From positions 62,001 through 126,000 of the forward strand of contig NZ_JABWCU010000011.1 in assembly GCF_018491765.1 (NCBI RefSeq): a stretch of 64,000 bases of DNA. The letters are read 5' to 3'. Numbering within the stretch: the first letter of the stretch is position 1; the number at the start of each line of letters is the position of its first letter. The stretch is from Novosphingobium profundi (GTDB lineage: Bacteria; Pseudomonadota; Alphaproteobacteria; Sphingomonadales; Sphingomonadaceae). The notes beneath the pieces were generated by a model, which saw only the letters and a program-made list of their open reading frames with translations, was not told where the DNA came from and did not search any database. The position numbers and the translations under genes were made by a program. This document shows positions 25,233 through 34,543 of the stretch, piece by piece.

Positions 25233-25955
25233 ATGGACGCAATGGCCCTGGACAGACACAACGATCTCCTCGAACGGCTCGAGGAGGCCGATCGACGCCT
25301 GCTCGGGCACAAGCTCGAGGATGTTACCCTGGAAGCCGGTTCGGTGATCTACCAACCGGGAAACACCATCGATTACTGCTATTTTCCCATGGGGGCGGCG
25401 CTCTGTTCGTTTTTCGTGGAGATGGACGAAGGAATCGCGGTCGAGACGATCCTGGTCGGACGCGAAGGCGCTTTGGGCGGCGTGGTGAGCCACGGCAACC
25501 TGCCCGCCTTCGCACGCGCCAACGTGCTGCACGGTGGCCTCTTCCGTCGCATGGCCTTGCGCGATCTCGAGGAGATCAAGCGCGGCAATCCGGCGGTCGC
25601 CCATCTCCTGTCACGCTATGCCGATTGCATGATGGCGCAAGTCTTCCAGTCGATCGCGTGCAACGCGGTCCACACGATCGAACAGCGCGCGGCCAAGTGG
25701 CTCGTCGCCGCGGTGGATCGCATGGGGCGCCCGAGCGTGACGATGACGCAGGAGCAGCTCGCCTCGATGATGGGGGTGGGCCGCAGTTACGCCAGCCGTG
25801 TCCTCCAGCGCTTCAAGCGCGACGGGCTGCTGCGCACGCGCCGCGGAGCCATCGAGGTGATCAACCGGGAAGGGCTTTCCGAGCGGGCCTGTTCGTGCAA
25901 CGACCATGTCAACGGCCATTTCAAGCGAGTGCTCGGCGGCCTCTACGAGGCCTGA
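25233..25955 (+). CDS. Crp/Fnr family transcriptional regulator
   Basis: A 240-residue protein with a cyclic-nucleotide-binding-like jelly roll (about 10-135; VIYQPGNTIDYCYFPMGAA, GREGALGG) and a C-terminal winged helix (about 160-225; MTQEQLASMMGVGRSYASRVLQRF). It lacks the four-Cys N-terminal cluster of Fnr, so it is not an O2-sensing Fnr; the effector is unknown. A Cys pair near the C-terminus (ACSCNDH) is unusual. ATG 25233 is chosen over the adjacent TTG. It is divergent from bphO and has an EcfG-like promoter, so it may be a secondary regulator of the stress response. Confidence 0.88.
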   Translation: MDAMALDRHNDLLERLEEADRRLLGHKLEDVTLEAGSVIYQPGNTIDYCYFPMGAALCSFFVEMDEGIAVETILVGREGALGGVVSHGNLPAFARANVLHGGLFRRMALRDLEEIKRGNPAVAHLLSRYADCMMAQVFQSIACNAVHTIEQRAAKWLVAAVDRMGRPSVTMTQEQLASMMGVGRSYASRVLQRFKRDGLLRTRRGAIEVINREGLSERACSCNDHVNGHFKRVLGGLYEA

Positions 25956-25991
25956 CGGCTCGTCTTCCCGAGCAATCCCAAAACCAGTCAG

Positions 25992-26030
25992 GACGCGCGA
26001 GGCCCACGGGCTTCGCGCGTCGTGTTTTTT
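25992..26030 (+). terminator. Terminator of the Crp/Fnr gene
   Basis: A 14-bp stem with one wobble (25992-26005 with 26008-26021) is followed by TTTTTT at 26025-26030. Confidence 0.85.
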
Positions 26031-26078
26031 CGCACCGCCCCCGGATGTACTCGGCAGACATCCGGCGACGGTGCGAAA
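26028..26078. repeat. Large inverted repeat after the autotransporter gene
   Basis: Two 21-nt arms (26028-26048 and 26058-26078) pair at 19 positions around a 9-nt loop, 8 nt past the autotransporter stop and immediately after the Crp/Fnr terminator. There is no T run on the minus strand. It may protect or end the autotransporter mRNA. Confidence 0.5.
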
Positions 26079-26085
26079 GAGAGTG

Positions 26086-29000
26086 TCAGAATGTCACCGT
26101 CACGGCGCCGCGGTAGGACTGGTAGCTGAGATCGTCGCGCCAGACGGTCGTCTCGGCGTGAAGCGAGAAGGCCACTTTGCCGCCGGTCGTGATGCCCACG
26201 CCCACTTCGCCCCAGTCCTGGTCGTCACCGGGCAGCGCAAAGCCGACCCCGGAGCCGAGACCGCCGACGAAGTTGGCGGTGAAGAAACCGGGCTTGTCCT
26301 CGAAGTCGTGCACGTAAGTGGCCTCGAGGTAGGGCTTGATCGCGCCGCTGCCGGCAAGGCGCGCCCCGGCGCGGCCCTGAATGCTGCGGTAATCCTGCAT
26401 TTCGTACTGCAAGGCCGGGCCGCCGCCGCGCTCGGCGGTGCGGGTGAAGTCGATCCGGTTGGCGCGGAAAGCGAGGCGCGGGGTCAGGCTGAATGAGCTT
26501 CCCATGCCGAGCATCTGGCTCACGCCGACCTCGGTGTTGATCACGAGCGGCGCGTCCTTGGCGCGCAGTGTCCACTCGCTCGCGCCGATCGAGACTTCGC
26601 GCTTGGTGTCGAAGTCCCAGAAGCCGCCGCTCGCCTGGAAGTCGAAGCCGAAGCCGCTCTCCATGCGTGTGCCGCCGTAGAGATTGACCTGGAACATGTC
26701 GCCATCGACCGAGCGCGACGGATAGCCGGGCTCGCCCTCCATCCGGGTGTAGGAAAGCGCCATGCCGATGAAGCCGGTATCGCCGTCCGAGATCTCGAGG
26801 CCGCCAGCGAGGTAGTAGCCGTGGAACTTGTCGCCTGCGTAAGGCGTGGCGGTGGGAGTGCCGTCGCTCTTGCCGTCGATGTAGCCGCCAGCGACAAAGC
26901 CGGTCATGGTGTCGGGCAAGGCACCGGAAACGACCGATTCCGGGGTGGCTCCCATCCCCTCGACACTCGGATCCACGCCAGTGTTGCTGGTGTCGAACAC
27001 CGCCATCGTGCCGCTGGGGTTGCCGTAGTAGGCGAGTGTTCCGCCCTCGACGCCCGCCGTGACGGTGGCGATGCGATCGCGGATGAAGCGCGCGTTGGTG
27101 TCGAGCGCGGCGGTGGCCATCGACTGGAGCAGGGGTTGCTCGCGCGGGGCCAGGCCCTCGAGCGTCGCCATGATGTCGTCTTCCCACATCATGTCGAGCG
27201 GACCGTAGACACCGGCGTACTGGTTGTAGAGCGAGCGGTTGCGGTCGAGCAGGCGGGCATAGGCGAATTGCACGGGCGAGGCCGTGTCGACGACGTCGGC
27301 GTAGAGACCGGCCTCGATGACGACGTCGACGCCGGTCGCGGTGTAGGTCAGCTCGGGGGTCAGGATCGCGCTGATCGCGTTCCAGCCGTCGAAGGTGCCC
27401 GAGATGCCGCCTTCGGCCGAGAGGATCGAGAAGCTGTCGCCATCTCGGATCATGGTGGTGGGGTTGAGGACGAGAAGGCCGCCCACGCTGGCCAGGCCAT
27501 CGCCCGCGCCGGTGGCCTGGACCACGATGTGATCGGACAGGCCGCCCGAGGCGAGGTCGATGAGGGTGCTGGTGCCCGAGGCGAGAATGAGGTTGCCCTG
27601 GAACGTCAAGGTGCCGAGGGTGCCCACGCCGCCCGGCGCGATCACCCCGGCCACGCTGGTGAAGTAGGGCGCCGCGATCGTGCCCGAACCCTGCAGGCCG
27701 CCGGTCATCAGGAAATAGTCGCCGTTGGTGGCCAGCGTACCATCGACCCGGACCATGCCGGCGTACTGGTTGATCGACATGAGGCTGGTGAGCGAGGCGT
27801 CCTCGGTGATGTCGAGCGCGGCTCCGGTGCCGCTGATCGTGAGCCGATCGACCGTCACCGTGCTCGACAGCGTGGTCGTGCCGTCCTCTGTCAGCGTGAC
27901 GTCGTAGTAGGCCGGCTTGGCGCCGGCGACTTCGGAATTGTCGGGTACGAAGTCGGACGCGCCGGGCAACCCGTTTTCGAGCGTGGGGTCGGGCAGCGCA
28001 TAAGTCGAGCCACCCGCCTGCGCCGCGAGCTGCGCCGCGAAGTCGGAAACGGAGAGCGTCGCGCTGGCATCGCTCGCCGATCCGGCCGTGCCACCTGTCG
28101 GCTGGCCATCGACCAGGAATTCACCGGTTGCCATGTCGAGGCATTCGTCGGAGCCTCCCAGCTGGAAGCAGGCCTGGCCGAACGTGCCGGAGTTGCCGGT
28201 GGATCCCTCGCCGGCCGTGGTGGGCACGCCGTTCACCAGGTTGCCGTCGTCGTCGAGCACCATGTAGTTGGGATCGAGCGTGGTGACCCAGTGTTCGGGA
28301 TCTTCCCAGGCGCCATCGCCGGCCTTGGCCGAGGCGTAGTGATAAGGGTTGTTGGCTGCGATCCAATCCCAGTAGAGGTAGAGCGGCTGGTAGAAGCTCG
28401 CAGTGCCGTAGCCATTGGCGGGCTGACCGTTGAAGAAGCGGGTGTAGCCTCCCGAGAGCACGCCGATCACGACCGAAATGTCGTAGGTGTCATCGAGGAT
28501 CAGCGGACCGCCGGAATCGCCGCTGGCGGTGATGCCCTCATTCTCCAGGCCCTCGTCGCGCCAGGCGTTGAAGTCGTAGGGGCTGGTGCGGGTGGGGTCG
28601 TCGAAGTCGATCCAGTAGAGGTTCTGCGGGTAGGTCGTCGAATTGCTACCGAACAGGAAGTTCTCGAACTGATCGAGGCTGGCGAGCGCGCCCAGCATGT
28701 TCTCGGCCGAACGGCGACGGAAATCGACACCATAGGCCGAACCCGATGAGGCCGAGCCATTGCGGCCGTAACCGGTGATGGTGACGTGGTAGCCGGTGCC
28801 GTCATCGCCGATCGCGCCAGGGTCGGGCAGGGGCGAGAACATCAGCGCCCAGGTCGGCACGTCGGCCGCGGGCGTGTCGAGCGAGGCCATCGCGACATCG
28901 CCATAGAGGAACGAGGCCGCCTCGGGTTCGAGCGAAGCCGGGTTATAGGTCACCCAGTTGCCGTTGTAGAACGCGGCCGAGGTGTCGGTCTGGTTGCCGC

Positions 29001-29484
29001 CGAAGTACCAGTTGAGAAGGCCAGCGTAGTTGTCGTTCGAGAAGCCGAAGCCAATCGGCTTGCCTCCCGAGGCGGAGCCGTAGGCGCTGCCGGGCTCGTC
29101 GTTGACGCAGTGCGCGGCGAAGATGACCGTGCGCGGATTGATCAGCGTGGCCGTGCACAGGCCGATGAAGCCGTTCTGCTGGTCGACGATCATCTGGCCA
29201 ACGCCATTGACGTCGACGGGGTCGAGGCTGCTCGTGCTGTCCCCCGGGTCGGCGATCACGATCTGCGGATCAGGAGCGATCGAACTCACGCGCGACTGGC
29301 TTTCGGCCATGGACGACGTGGAAACGCTGATGTCCGAACCGGCCTGCGCGGAGAGCCAGTCTCCGGAGGGGCTGGTATCGTCCTGGGCCAGCGCGGGTGT
29401 GGCGAGCAGGGCGAGTGGAGCGACCGAACCGAGCAGGAGCCGGCGTGTCGCCATGGTACGCGTGGTGTCTTCAGCAATCCTCAT
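26086..29484 (-). CDS. Autotransporter with trypsin-like serine protease passenger
   Basis: A 1132-residue type V secreted protein. A signal peptide (about 1-34, ends ALA-Q) precedes an S1-type protease domain with an apparent triad: His125 in FAAHC, Asp196 in GDVAMASLD and Ser324 in GDSGGPLI. A beta-helical passenger with autotransporter-associated repeats (about 560-800) follows, and the final 280 residues form the beta-barrel translocator ending in VTVTF, with the terminal Phe needed for outer-membrane assembly. It should display or release a protease at the surface; the substrate is unknown. ATG 29484 is chosen; ATG 29454 would also keep the signal peptide. Confidence 0.9.
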   Translation of the reverse strand: MRIAEDTTRTMATRRLLLGSVAPLALLATPALAQDDTSPSGDWLSAQAGSDISVSTSSMAESQSRVSSIAPDPQIVIADPGDSTSSLDPVDVNGVGQMIVDQQNGFIGLCTATLINPRTVIFAAHCVNDEPGSAYGSASGGKPIGFGFSNDNYAGLLNWYFGGNQTDTSAAFYNGNWVTYNPASLEPEAASFLYGDVAMASLDTPAADVPTWALMFSPLPDPGAIGDDGTGYHVTITGYGRNGSASSGSAYGVDFRRRSAENMLGALASLDQFENFLFGSNSTTYPQNLYWIDFDDPTRTSPYDFNAWRDEGLENEGITASGDSGGPLILDDTYDISVVIGVLSGGYTRFFNGQPANGYGTASFYQPLYLYWDWIAANNPYHYASAKAGDGAWEDPEHWVTTLDPNYMVLDDDGNLVNGVPTTAGEGSTGNSGTFGQACFQLGGSDECLDMATGEFLVDGQPTGGTAGSASDASATLSVSDFAAQLAAQAGGSTYALPDPTLENGLPGASDFVPDNSEVAGAKPAYYDVTLTEDGTTTLSSTVTVDRLTISGTGAALDITEDASLTSLMSINQYAGMVRVDGTLATNGDYFLMTGGLQGSGTIAAPYFTSVAGVIAPGGVGTLGTLTFQGNLILASGTSTLIDLASGGLSDHIVVQATGAGDGLASVGGLLVLNPTTMIRDGDSFSILSAEGGISGTFDGWNAISAILTPELTYTATGVDVVIEAGLYADVVDTASPVQFAYARLLDRNRSLYNQYAGVYGPLDMMWEDDIMATLEGLAPREQPLLQSMATAALDTNARFIRDRIATVTAGVEGGTLAYYGNPSGTMAVFDTSNTGVDPSVEGMGATPESVVSGALPDTMTGFVAGGYIDGKSDGTPTATPYAGDKFHGYYLAGGLEISDGDTGFIGMALSYTRMEGEPGYPSRSVDGDMFQVNLYGGTRMESGFGFDFQASGGFWDFDTKREVSIGASEWTLRAKDAPLVINTEVGVSQMLGMGSSFSLTPRLAFRANRIDFTRTAERGGGPALQYEMQDYRSIQGRAGARLAGSGAIKPYLEATYVHDFEDKPGFFTANFVGGLGSGVGFALPGDDQDWGEVGVGITTGGKVAFSLHAETTVWRDDLSYQSYRGAVTVTF

Positions 29485-29779
29485 AAGTGCCCCGTCATTT
29501 TCTGCGCGAGCACCATCGGGCGCAGCCCTTCGCAAGGCCGCGTTCTGTCGGGCACCCGCTGATTTTTCGAACCCTCCCGTCGCATGGGAGGGGCCGCCGC
29601 CAAAATTTGCGATGTGATCCACGCGGGATCGCAGAGCAAGGCGCGAACTTTCGTGACGAGGCGGAATTGTTCAAGCGGCTTGAAAGTATCGGATAAGTAT
29701 TTTTATCGAGGTGTTACATTTTTGTCATCGCCGGTTCCCGCAAGTCTGCGCAGTGCGGGAGGTGCGGGTTGAATGGGAA

Positions 29780-29807
29780 GGGCGGATCTCGCAATCGAGA
29801 CCCGCCC
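29780..29807 (-). terminator. Terminator-like hairpin after katG
   Basis: A 12-bp stem with one wobble (29780-29791 with 29796-29807), loop CAAT, lies 54 nt past the katG stop. The minus strand continues TTCCC, so the U tract is weak. Confidence 0.5.
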
Positions 29808-29821
29808 CTATTTCTGACACT

Positions 29822-29859
29822 ACTTGTAACTTGCTGTGGAACTTGTAACTTGCTGTGGA
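29822..29859. repeat. Perfect 19-bp tandem duplication at the katG 3' end
   Basis: Two identical 19-nt copies lie at 29822-29840 and 29841-29859, ending one base before the katG stop codon. The unit is AT-richer than its surroundings. It looks like a recent slippage or duplication event. Confidence 0.8.
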
Positions 29860-29860
29860 G

Positions 29861-32110
29861 TTAGTAGCGGTCGGCGTTCATCACCTTGGTCCAGGCCGCG
29901 ACGAAGTCCTTGGCGAAGAGGTCCTGCGCGTCCGCCGAGGCGTAGACTTCGGCAACTGCACGCAGTTCCGAGTTCGAACCGTAGATGAGGTCGACCGGGG
30001 TGGCGGTCCACTTCGCGGCGCCGGTGGTGCGGTCCTTGCCCTCATAGACGCCTGGATTGGCGCCCTTCGACCAGACCGTGTCCATCGTCAGCAGGTTGAC
30101 GAAGAAGTCGTTGGTCAACTGGCCCGGACGGCTGGTGAGGATGCCTGCCTTCGCGCCGCCGGCATTGGCGCCAAGCGCGCGCATGCCGCCAACCAGCACG
30201 GTCATCTCGGGCACGGTCAGGCCCAGCATGTCGGCCTTGTCGACCATCGCCTCGGCCGGAGCGTAGTTGGCGCCTTCGCGGTAATAGTTGCGGAAGGCGT
30301 CGGCCTTGGGCTCGAGGTAGGCGAACGAGGCCGGGTCGGTCTGCGCGGCCGTGGCATCGACGCGGCCGGGGGTGAAGGGCACCGCGACCGGGTGGCCGGC
30401 GTCGCGCGCGGCCTTTTCGATCGCCGCCGAGCCGCCCAGCACGATGAGGTCGGCCATCGAGATCGGCTTGCCCGCCTTGGCGCTGGCGGCCTGGACCTGC
30501 GTCAGCTTGGCGAGCACCATCTTGAGTTCGGCCGGATCGTTGACCGCCCAGTTCGTTTGCGGATCGAGTCGCAGGCGCGCGCCGTTGGCCCCGCCGCGCA
30601 TGTCGGTGTCGCGGAAGGTCGAGGCCGAGGCCCAGGCCGTACGCACCAGCTGCGGAACGGTCAGGCCCGAGGCCAGGATCTGGCCCTTGAGCGCCTGTGC
30701 GTCGGCCGCGCTGATCGGCGCGAAACTCGCCTTGGGCAGCGGGTCCTGCCAGGTGAAGGTTTCGCCCGGGATGTCGGCGCCGAGGTAGCGGGCCTGCGGG
30801 CCGAGATCACGGTGGGTCAGCTTGAACCAGGCGCGCGCGAAGGCCTTGGCGAAGAGCGTGGGATCCTTCTGCCACGAGACGAGAATTGCGCGGAACTTGG
30901 GGTCTTCCTTCAGCGCGATGTCGGTGGTGAACATGATCGGCGCGTGGAACTTGCCCTCGACGTGCGCGTCGGGGACGAGGTTCGCCGCCGCCGGATCGGT
31001 CGGAATCCACTGCGTGGCGCCAGCCGGGCTCTTGGTCTTCACCCAGTCGAAATTCATCAGGTTGTCGACGTATTGCGTGGTGAACTGCGTGGGAGCGGCC
31101 GACCAGGCGCCTTCGAGGCCCGAAGTGATGGTATCCTCGGCGTTGCCTTTGCCGCATTTGTTCTTCCAGCCCAGGCCCTGGCTCTCGATCCCGGCCGCAG
31201 TGGGCTCGGCGCCCATGCATTCCTCGGGCTTGTGCGCGCCGTGCGCCTTGCCGAAGGTGTGTCCGCCGGCGATCAGCGCCAGCGTTTCCTCGTCGTCCAT
31301 CGCCATGTTGCCGAAGGCGCGGCGGATGTCGGCCGCAGCCGAGACGGGATCATGGTTGCCGTTGGGGCCTTCCGGGTTGACGTAGATGAGGCCCATCTGC
31401 GTGGCGGCGAGCGAACCCTTGAGGTTGCCCTTTGCGTCGCGGCGGGCGTCGGTCATCATCTTGGCCTCGGGGCCCCAGAAGACGATGTCGGGTTGCCATG
31501 CATCCACGCGGCCACCAGCGAAGCCGAGCGTCTTGAAGCCCATGTCCTCGAGCGCCACCGTGCCCGAGAGCACCATCAGGTCGCCCCACGAGAGCTTGCG
31601 TCCGTACTTCTGCTTGATCGGCCAGACCAGGCGGCGGGCCTTGTCGAGGCTGACGTTGTCGGGCCAGGAGTTGAGCGGGTCGAAGCGCTGCTCGCCGCCG
31701 TCCGAACCGCCGCGGCCATCGCCCACGCGGTAGGTGCCGGCCGAGTGCCAGGCCATGCGGATGAAGAACGGGCCGTAGTTGCCGTAGTCGGCGGGCCACC
31801 AGGGCTGCGAGGTGTGCAGGACCTTGCGGATGTCTTCCTTGACGGCGGTGAGGTCGAGGCTCGCGAATTCCTTGGCGTAGTCGTAGTCGGCGCCATAGGG
31901 ATTGGACATCGCCTCGTGCTGGCGCAGCTGCGTCAGGTCGAGGCGGTCGGGCCACCAGTCCTCGTTGGTCATGCCGCCGATCTTGGTGCGGACCGATGTG
32001 TCCTGCTCGGTGACGGTCTCGTTCTCGACCTTGGCGAAGGCCGGCGCGGCCGTGACGGAAAGCGCGGTTCCCAGCAGGAAGGCGCGGAAAGCTTGTTTTG
32101 TAGCGGGCAT
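29861..32110 (-). CDS. katG: Catalase-peroxidase with signal peptide
   Basis: A 749-residue bifunctional heme catalase-peroxidase. The distal site is Arg118-Trp121-His122 ([12 protein letters not shown]), the covalent Met-Tyr-Trp adduct is predicted from Trp121, Tyr243 ([11 protein letters not shown]) and Met269, and the proximal ligand is His284 (GGHTFGKAH). Both domains of the duplicated fold are present. Unlike ordinary cytoplasmic KatG it begins with a cleavable-looking signal peptide (1-26, APAFA-K), so it should act in the periplasm, as KatP-type enzymes do. No OxyR gene or EcfG signature is adjacent. Confidence 0.95.
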   Translation of the reverse strand: MPATKQAFRAFLLGTALSVTAAPAFAKVENETVTEQDTSVRTKIGGMTNEDWWPDRLDLTQLRQHEAMSNPYGADYDYAKEFASLDLTAVKEDIRKVLHTSQPWWPADYGNYGPFFIRMAWHSAGTYRVGDGRGGSDGGEQRFDPLNSWPDNVSLDKARRLVWPIKQKYGRKLSWGDLMVLSGTVALEDMGFKTLGFAGGRVDAWQPDIVFWGPEAKMMTDARRDAKGNLKGSLAATQMGLIYVNPEGPNGNHDPVSAAADIRRAFGNMAMDDEETLALIAGGHTFGKAHGAHKPEECMGAEPTAAGIESQGLGWKNKCGKGNAEDTITSGLEGAWSAAPTQFTTQYVDNLMNFDWVKTKSPAGATQWIPTDPAAANLVPDAHVEGKFHAPIMFTTDIALKEDPKFRAILVSWQKDPTLFAKAFARAWFKLTHRDLGPQARYLGADIPGETFTWQDPLPKASFAPISAADAQALKGQILASGLTVPQLVRTAWASASTFRDTDMRGGANGARLRLDPQTNWAVNDPAELKMVLAKLTQVQAASAKAGKPISMADLIVLGGSAAIEKAARDAGHPVAVPFTPGRVDATAAQTDPASFAYLEPKADAFRNYYREGANYAPAEAMVDKADMLGLTVPEMTVLVGGMRALGANAGGAKAGILTSRPGQLTNDFFVNLLTMDTVWSKGANPGVYEGKDRTTGAAKWTATPVDLIYGSNSELRAVAEVYASADAQDLFAKDFVAAWTKVMNADRY

Positions 32111-32313
32111 GATGCCTCTCCACCTGATTGCGACGAACGCTCAGCTGATCTGCGAGCGCCACTTGAGTACGCTGCAACCCTATGTGCACGAAAGCGCATT
32201 AGCCCGATAAGTGTGATCGGGAGAGGCGATGATTTCTCGAATGTTGCTGAAAAAGTGCGATTAATCCGGGGGTACGGCCGCCGCGAAATCAACTCTTTTT
32301 GCTGCGCCTCGGG

Positions 32314-32592
32314 CTATCGGCGCGTTCTTTCCATGAGATCGACGAGTTCGTTGAACTTGGCGCGCTGTTCGGCGGCATCGCCGCTGGCGATGGCCTCGCT
32401 CACGCAGCAGGCCGCGTGGTTCTTGAGGATCGCGCTTTCGGTGCGGGCCAGCGCCGACTTGATGGCCTGGACCTGGTGCAGGATATCGATGCAGTAGCGG
32501 CCCTGGGCCACCATTTGCGAGACGCCGCGCACCTGGCCTTCGATGCGGTTGAGGCGCTTGACGATGCGGTCGGTTTCGGTGTGGTCGTGCAT
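32314..32592 (-). CDS. csoR: Copper-sensing repressor CsoR
   Basis: A 92-residue all-helical repressor of the CsoR/RcnR family. The copper ligand set Cys34, His59 and Cys63 (YCIDIL, then NHAACC) matches the Cys-His-Cys signature of true CsoR rather than nickel-sensing RcnR. ATG 32592 has an AAGG ribosome site; an ATG nine bases earlier is possible. It diverges from copA over a GC-flanked palindrome that looks like its operator, so copper would release CsoR and induce both directions. Confidence 0.9.
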   Translation of the reverse strand: MHDHTETDRIVKRLNRIEGQVRGVSQMVAQGRYCIDILHQVQAIKSALARTESAILKNHAACCVSEAIASGDAAEQRAKFNELVDLMERTRR

Positions 32593-32611
32593 CCATCTCA
32601 TCCTTCTTGCA

Positions 32612-32628
32612 ATACCCCAGGGGGGTAT
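32612..32628. promoter_or_regulatory. CsoR operator
   Basis: The palindrome ATACCCC-N3-GGGGTAT lies between csoR and copA, followed by TATAAT-like sequence at 32626-32632. It matches the known G-tract inverted repeat of CsoR operators and overlaps the expected copA promoter. Confidence 0.8.
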
Positions 32629-32644
32629 ATAATCTAGGGGGATC

Positions 32645-34543
32645 ATGCGACACAACCCTCCCGGATTTCGCCAGCCTTCTTCCTCCGGCCTCATCGCCGA
32701 TCGCCGCGCCTTGCTGCGCGCCGGTGGCCTCCTCGCTGGGGCGCTGGCCGTGCCGGCCTGGGCGCGCGGGGCCGATATCGGCCATGGTGCAGGGGGGCAC
32801 GGGGGCATGATTCGTGCCGGTTTCGACGAAGTGGCAGGACCGCAGGTCGATCTCGTGGTGGGGGAGGGGATGCGCCATGTCGAAGGGCGCAGCGGCCATG
32901 CCTTCGCCGTCAACGGCTCGGTGCCCGGGCCTTTGCTGCGCCTCAAGGAAGGTTCGCAGGTGCGCCTCGCCGTGCACAACCATACGCAGGAGGATACCTC
33001 GGTCCACTGGCACGGACTGCTCGTCCCCTTCCAGTACGACGGGGTGCCGGGCATCAGCTTTCCCGGCATCGCGCCGGGCGAGACGTTCGTCTCGGAATTC
33101 ACCGTGCGCCAGGCGGGGACCTACTGGTGGCACAGCCATTCGGGCTTGCAGGAGCAGACCGGGCACTATGGCCCCATCGTGATCGATCCGGCCGGGGAGG
33201 ACCCGGTCCGGGCGGACCGCGAATGCGTCCTCCTGTTGAGCGAGTTTACCCCGCTCCACCCGCACACGATCATGCAGAAGCTCAAGAAGGGCGAGGGCTA
33301 CTTCAACTACCAGCAGACGACGTGGAGCGATGACTACCCGCTGAGCGGCGAGGAGCGGCGCCACTGGGCACGCATGCGCATGATGGCGACCGACATCCTC
33401 GACGTGACCGGGTCGACCTATACTTACCTCGCCAACGGTTTCGGCCCGCGCGAGGGGCTGGAACTCGCCTTCCGCCCCGGTGAACGGGTGCGCCTGCGCG
33501 TCATCAACGGCAGTGCGATGACGTTCTTCAATTTTCGCATTCCGGGGCTGAAGATGACCGTCGTGGCGGCCGATGGGCAGAACGTGGCGCCGGTCGCGGT
33601 CGACGAGTTCCAGATCGGCGTGGCCGAGACTTACGACGTGCTCGTCGAACCGGTGGGCGAGGCCTACGCGATCGTCGCGGAGGCGATGGACCGTTCGGGC
33701 ATGGCGCTCGCCATGCTTGCGAGTCGCCCCGGTGCGCGCGCGCAAGTGCCGCCCTTGCGCGATCCGCCGCTGCTCACAATGAAGGACATGGGCATGAACA
33801 TGGACCACGGCGCGATGGGCCATGACTCCATGGATATGGGCGGGATGGACCACGGCGCAATGGATCATGGCGCAATGGATCATGGCGCAATGGATCATGG
33901 CGCAATGGATCATGGCGCAATGGATCACGGTGCGATGGACCATGGCGCTATGGACATGCCGGAGATGGCGATGGGGCCGATGAAGATGCGCGACACCGCG
34001 CGCCTTCCCGATACCGTCAAGGTCGGCCCGGGCATCGACATGGTGGCGATGAACCCGGTGGATCGCATGGGCGATCCGGGGATCGGGCTCGCGAATGTCT
34101 ATCACCGCGTCCTCACCTACCGCGACCTTGCCGCGCTCACGCCCGATCCCGATCCGCGGCAACCCTCGCGCAGCCTGGAAATCCACCTCACCGGCAACAT
34201 GGAACGCTACATGTGGTCGTTCGACGGGCGCAAGTTCAACGCGGTCAGCGATCATCCGATCCGCTTTGCCTACAACGAGCGGGTGCGGGTCAAGCTGGTC
34301 AACGACACCATGATGGCGCACCCGATCCACTTGCACGGCCACTTCTTCGATCTCGTCAACGGTGCGCCCGCGGGACATGCCCCGCGCAAGCACACGCTCG
34401 TCGTCCAGCCCGGCGGCAGCGCGACCTTCGATCTCACCGCGAACGAGCCGGGGGACTGGGCCTTCCACTGTCATCTGCTCTACCACATGCACGCGGGGAT
34501 GTTCCAGATCGTGACCGTCGCCGCGCCCGAGGGAGAGGCCTGA
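32645..34543 (+). CDS. copA: Copper-resistance multicopper oxidase CopA
   Basis: A 632-residue periplasmic multicopper oxidase, probably oxidising Cu(I). A Tat signal (DRRALLRAGG, about 19-43) leads into three cupredoxin domains with copper motifs HWHGLL (about 119), HSHSG (about 161), HPIHLHGHFF and the C-terminal HCHLLYHMHAGMF. Between domains 2 and 3 lies a Met/His-rich loop with seven perfect MDHGA pentapeptides (about 401-435) that should bind extra copper. ATG 32645 has a GGGGG ribosome site. It overlaps copB by one base and is under the CsoR operator. Confidence 0.95.
   Translation: MRHNPPGFRQPSSSGLIADRRALLRAGGLLAGALAVPAWARGADIGHGAGGHGGMIRAGFDEVAGPQVDLVVGEGMRHVEGRSGHAFAVNGSVPGPLLRLKEGSQVRLAVHNHTQEDTSVHWHGLLVPFQYDGVPGISFPGIAPGETFVSEFTVRQAGTYWWHSHSGLQEQTGHYGPIVIDPAGEDPVRADRECVLLLSEFTPLHPHTIMQKLKKGEGYFNYQQTTWSDDYPLSGEERRHWARMRMMATDILDVTGSTYTYLANGFGPREGLELAFRPGERVRLRVINGSAMTFFNFRIPGLKMTVVAADGQNVAPVAVDEFQIGVAETYDVLVEPVGEAYAIVAEAMDRSGMALAMLASRPGARAQVPPLRDPPLLTMKDMGMNMDHGAMGHDSMDMGGMDHGAMDHGAMDHGAMDHGAMDHGAMDHGAMDHGAMDMPEMAMGPMKMRDTARLPDTVKVGPGIDMVAMNPVDRMGDPGIGLANVYHRVLTYRDLAALTPDPDPRQPSRSLEIHLTGNMERYMWSFDGRKFNAVSDHPIRFAYNERVRVKLVNDTMMAHPIHLHGHFFDLVNGAPAGHAPRKHTLVVQPGGSATFDLTANEPGDWAFHCHLLYHMHAGMFQIVTVAAPEGEA
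33845..33949 (+). repeat. 15-bp tandem repeat encoding MDHGA units in copA
   Basis: Seven 15-bp units start at 33845, 33860, 33875, 33890, 33905, 33920 and 33935. The middle four are identical at the DNA level; the outer units differ at silent positions. The frame is kept whatever the unit number, so slippage would change copper-loop length without loss of function. Confidence 0.9.

Larger units (their letters stand above)
29485..29860. other. Intergenic region between autotransporter and katG
   Basis: 376 bases upstream of the autotransporter start and downstream of katG. It holds the katG hairpin and a 19-bp tandem duplication (separate entries). The part near 29680-29730 is AT-rich and probably contains the autotransporter promoter, but I cannot define boxes. 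No ORF is convincing. Confidence 0.5.

Noticed and set aside
32111..32260. EcfG promoter before katG
   Set aside because: No GGAAC or CGTT pair at the right spacing in either orientation upstream of katG.
33845..33949. CRISPR-like tandem repeats
   Set aside because: The 15-bp units have no spacers and stay in frame within copA.
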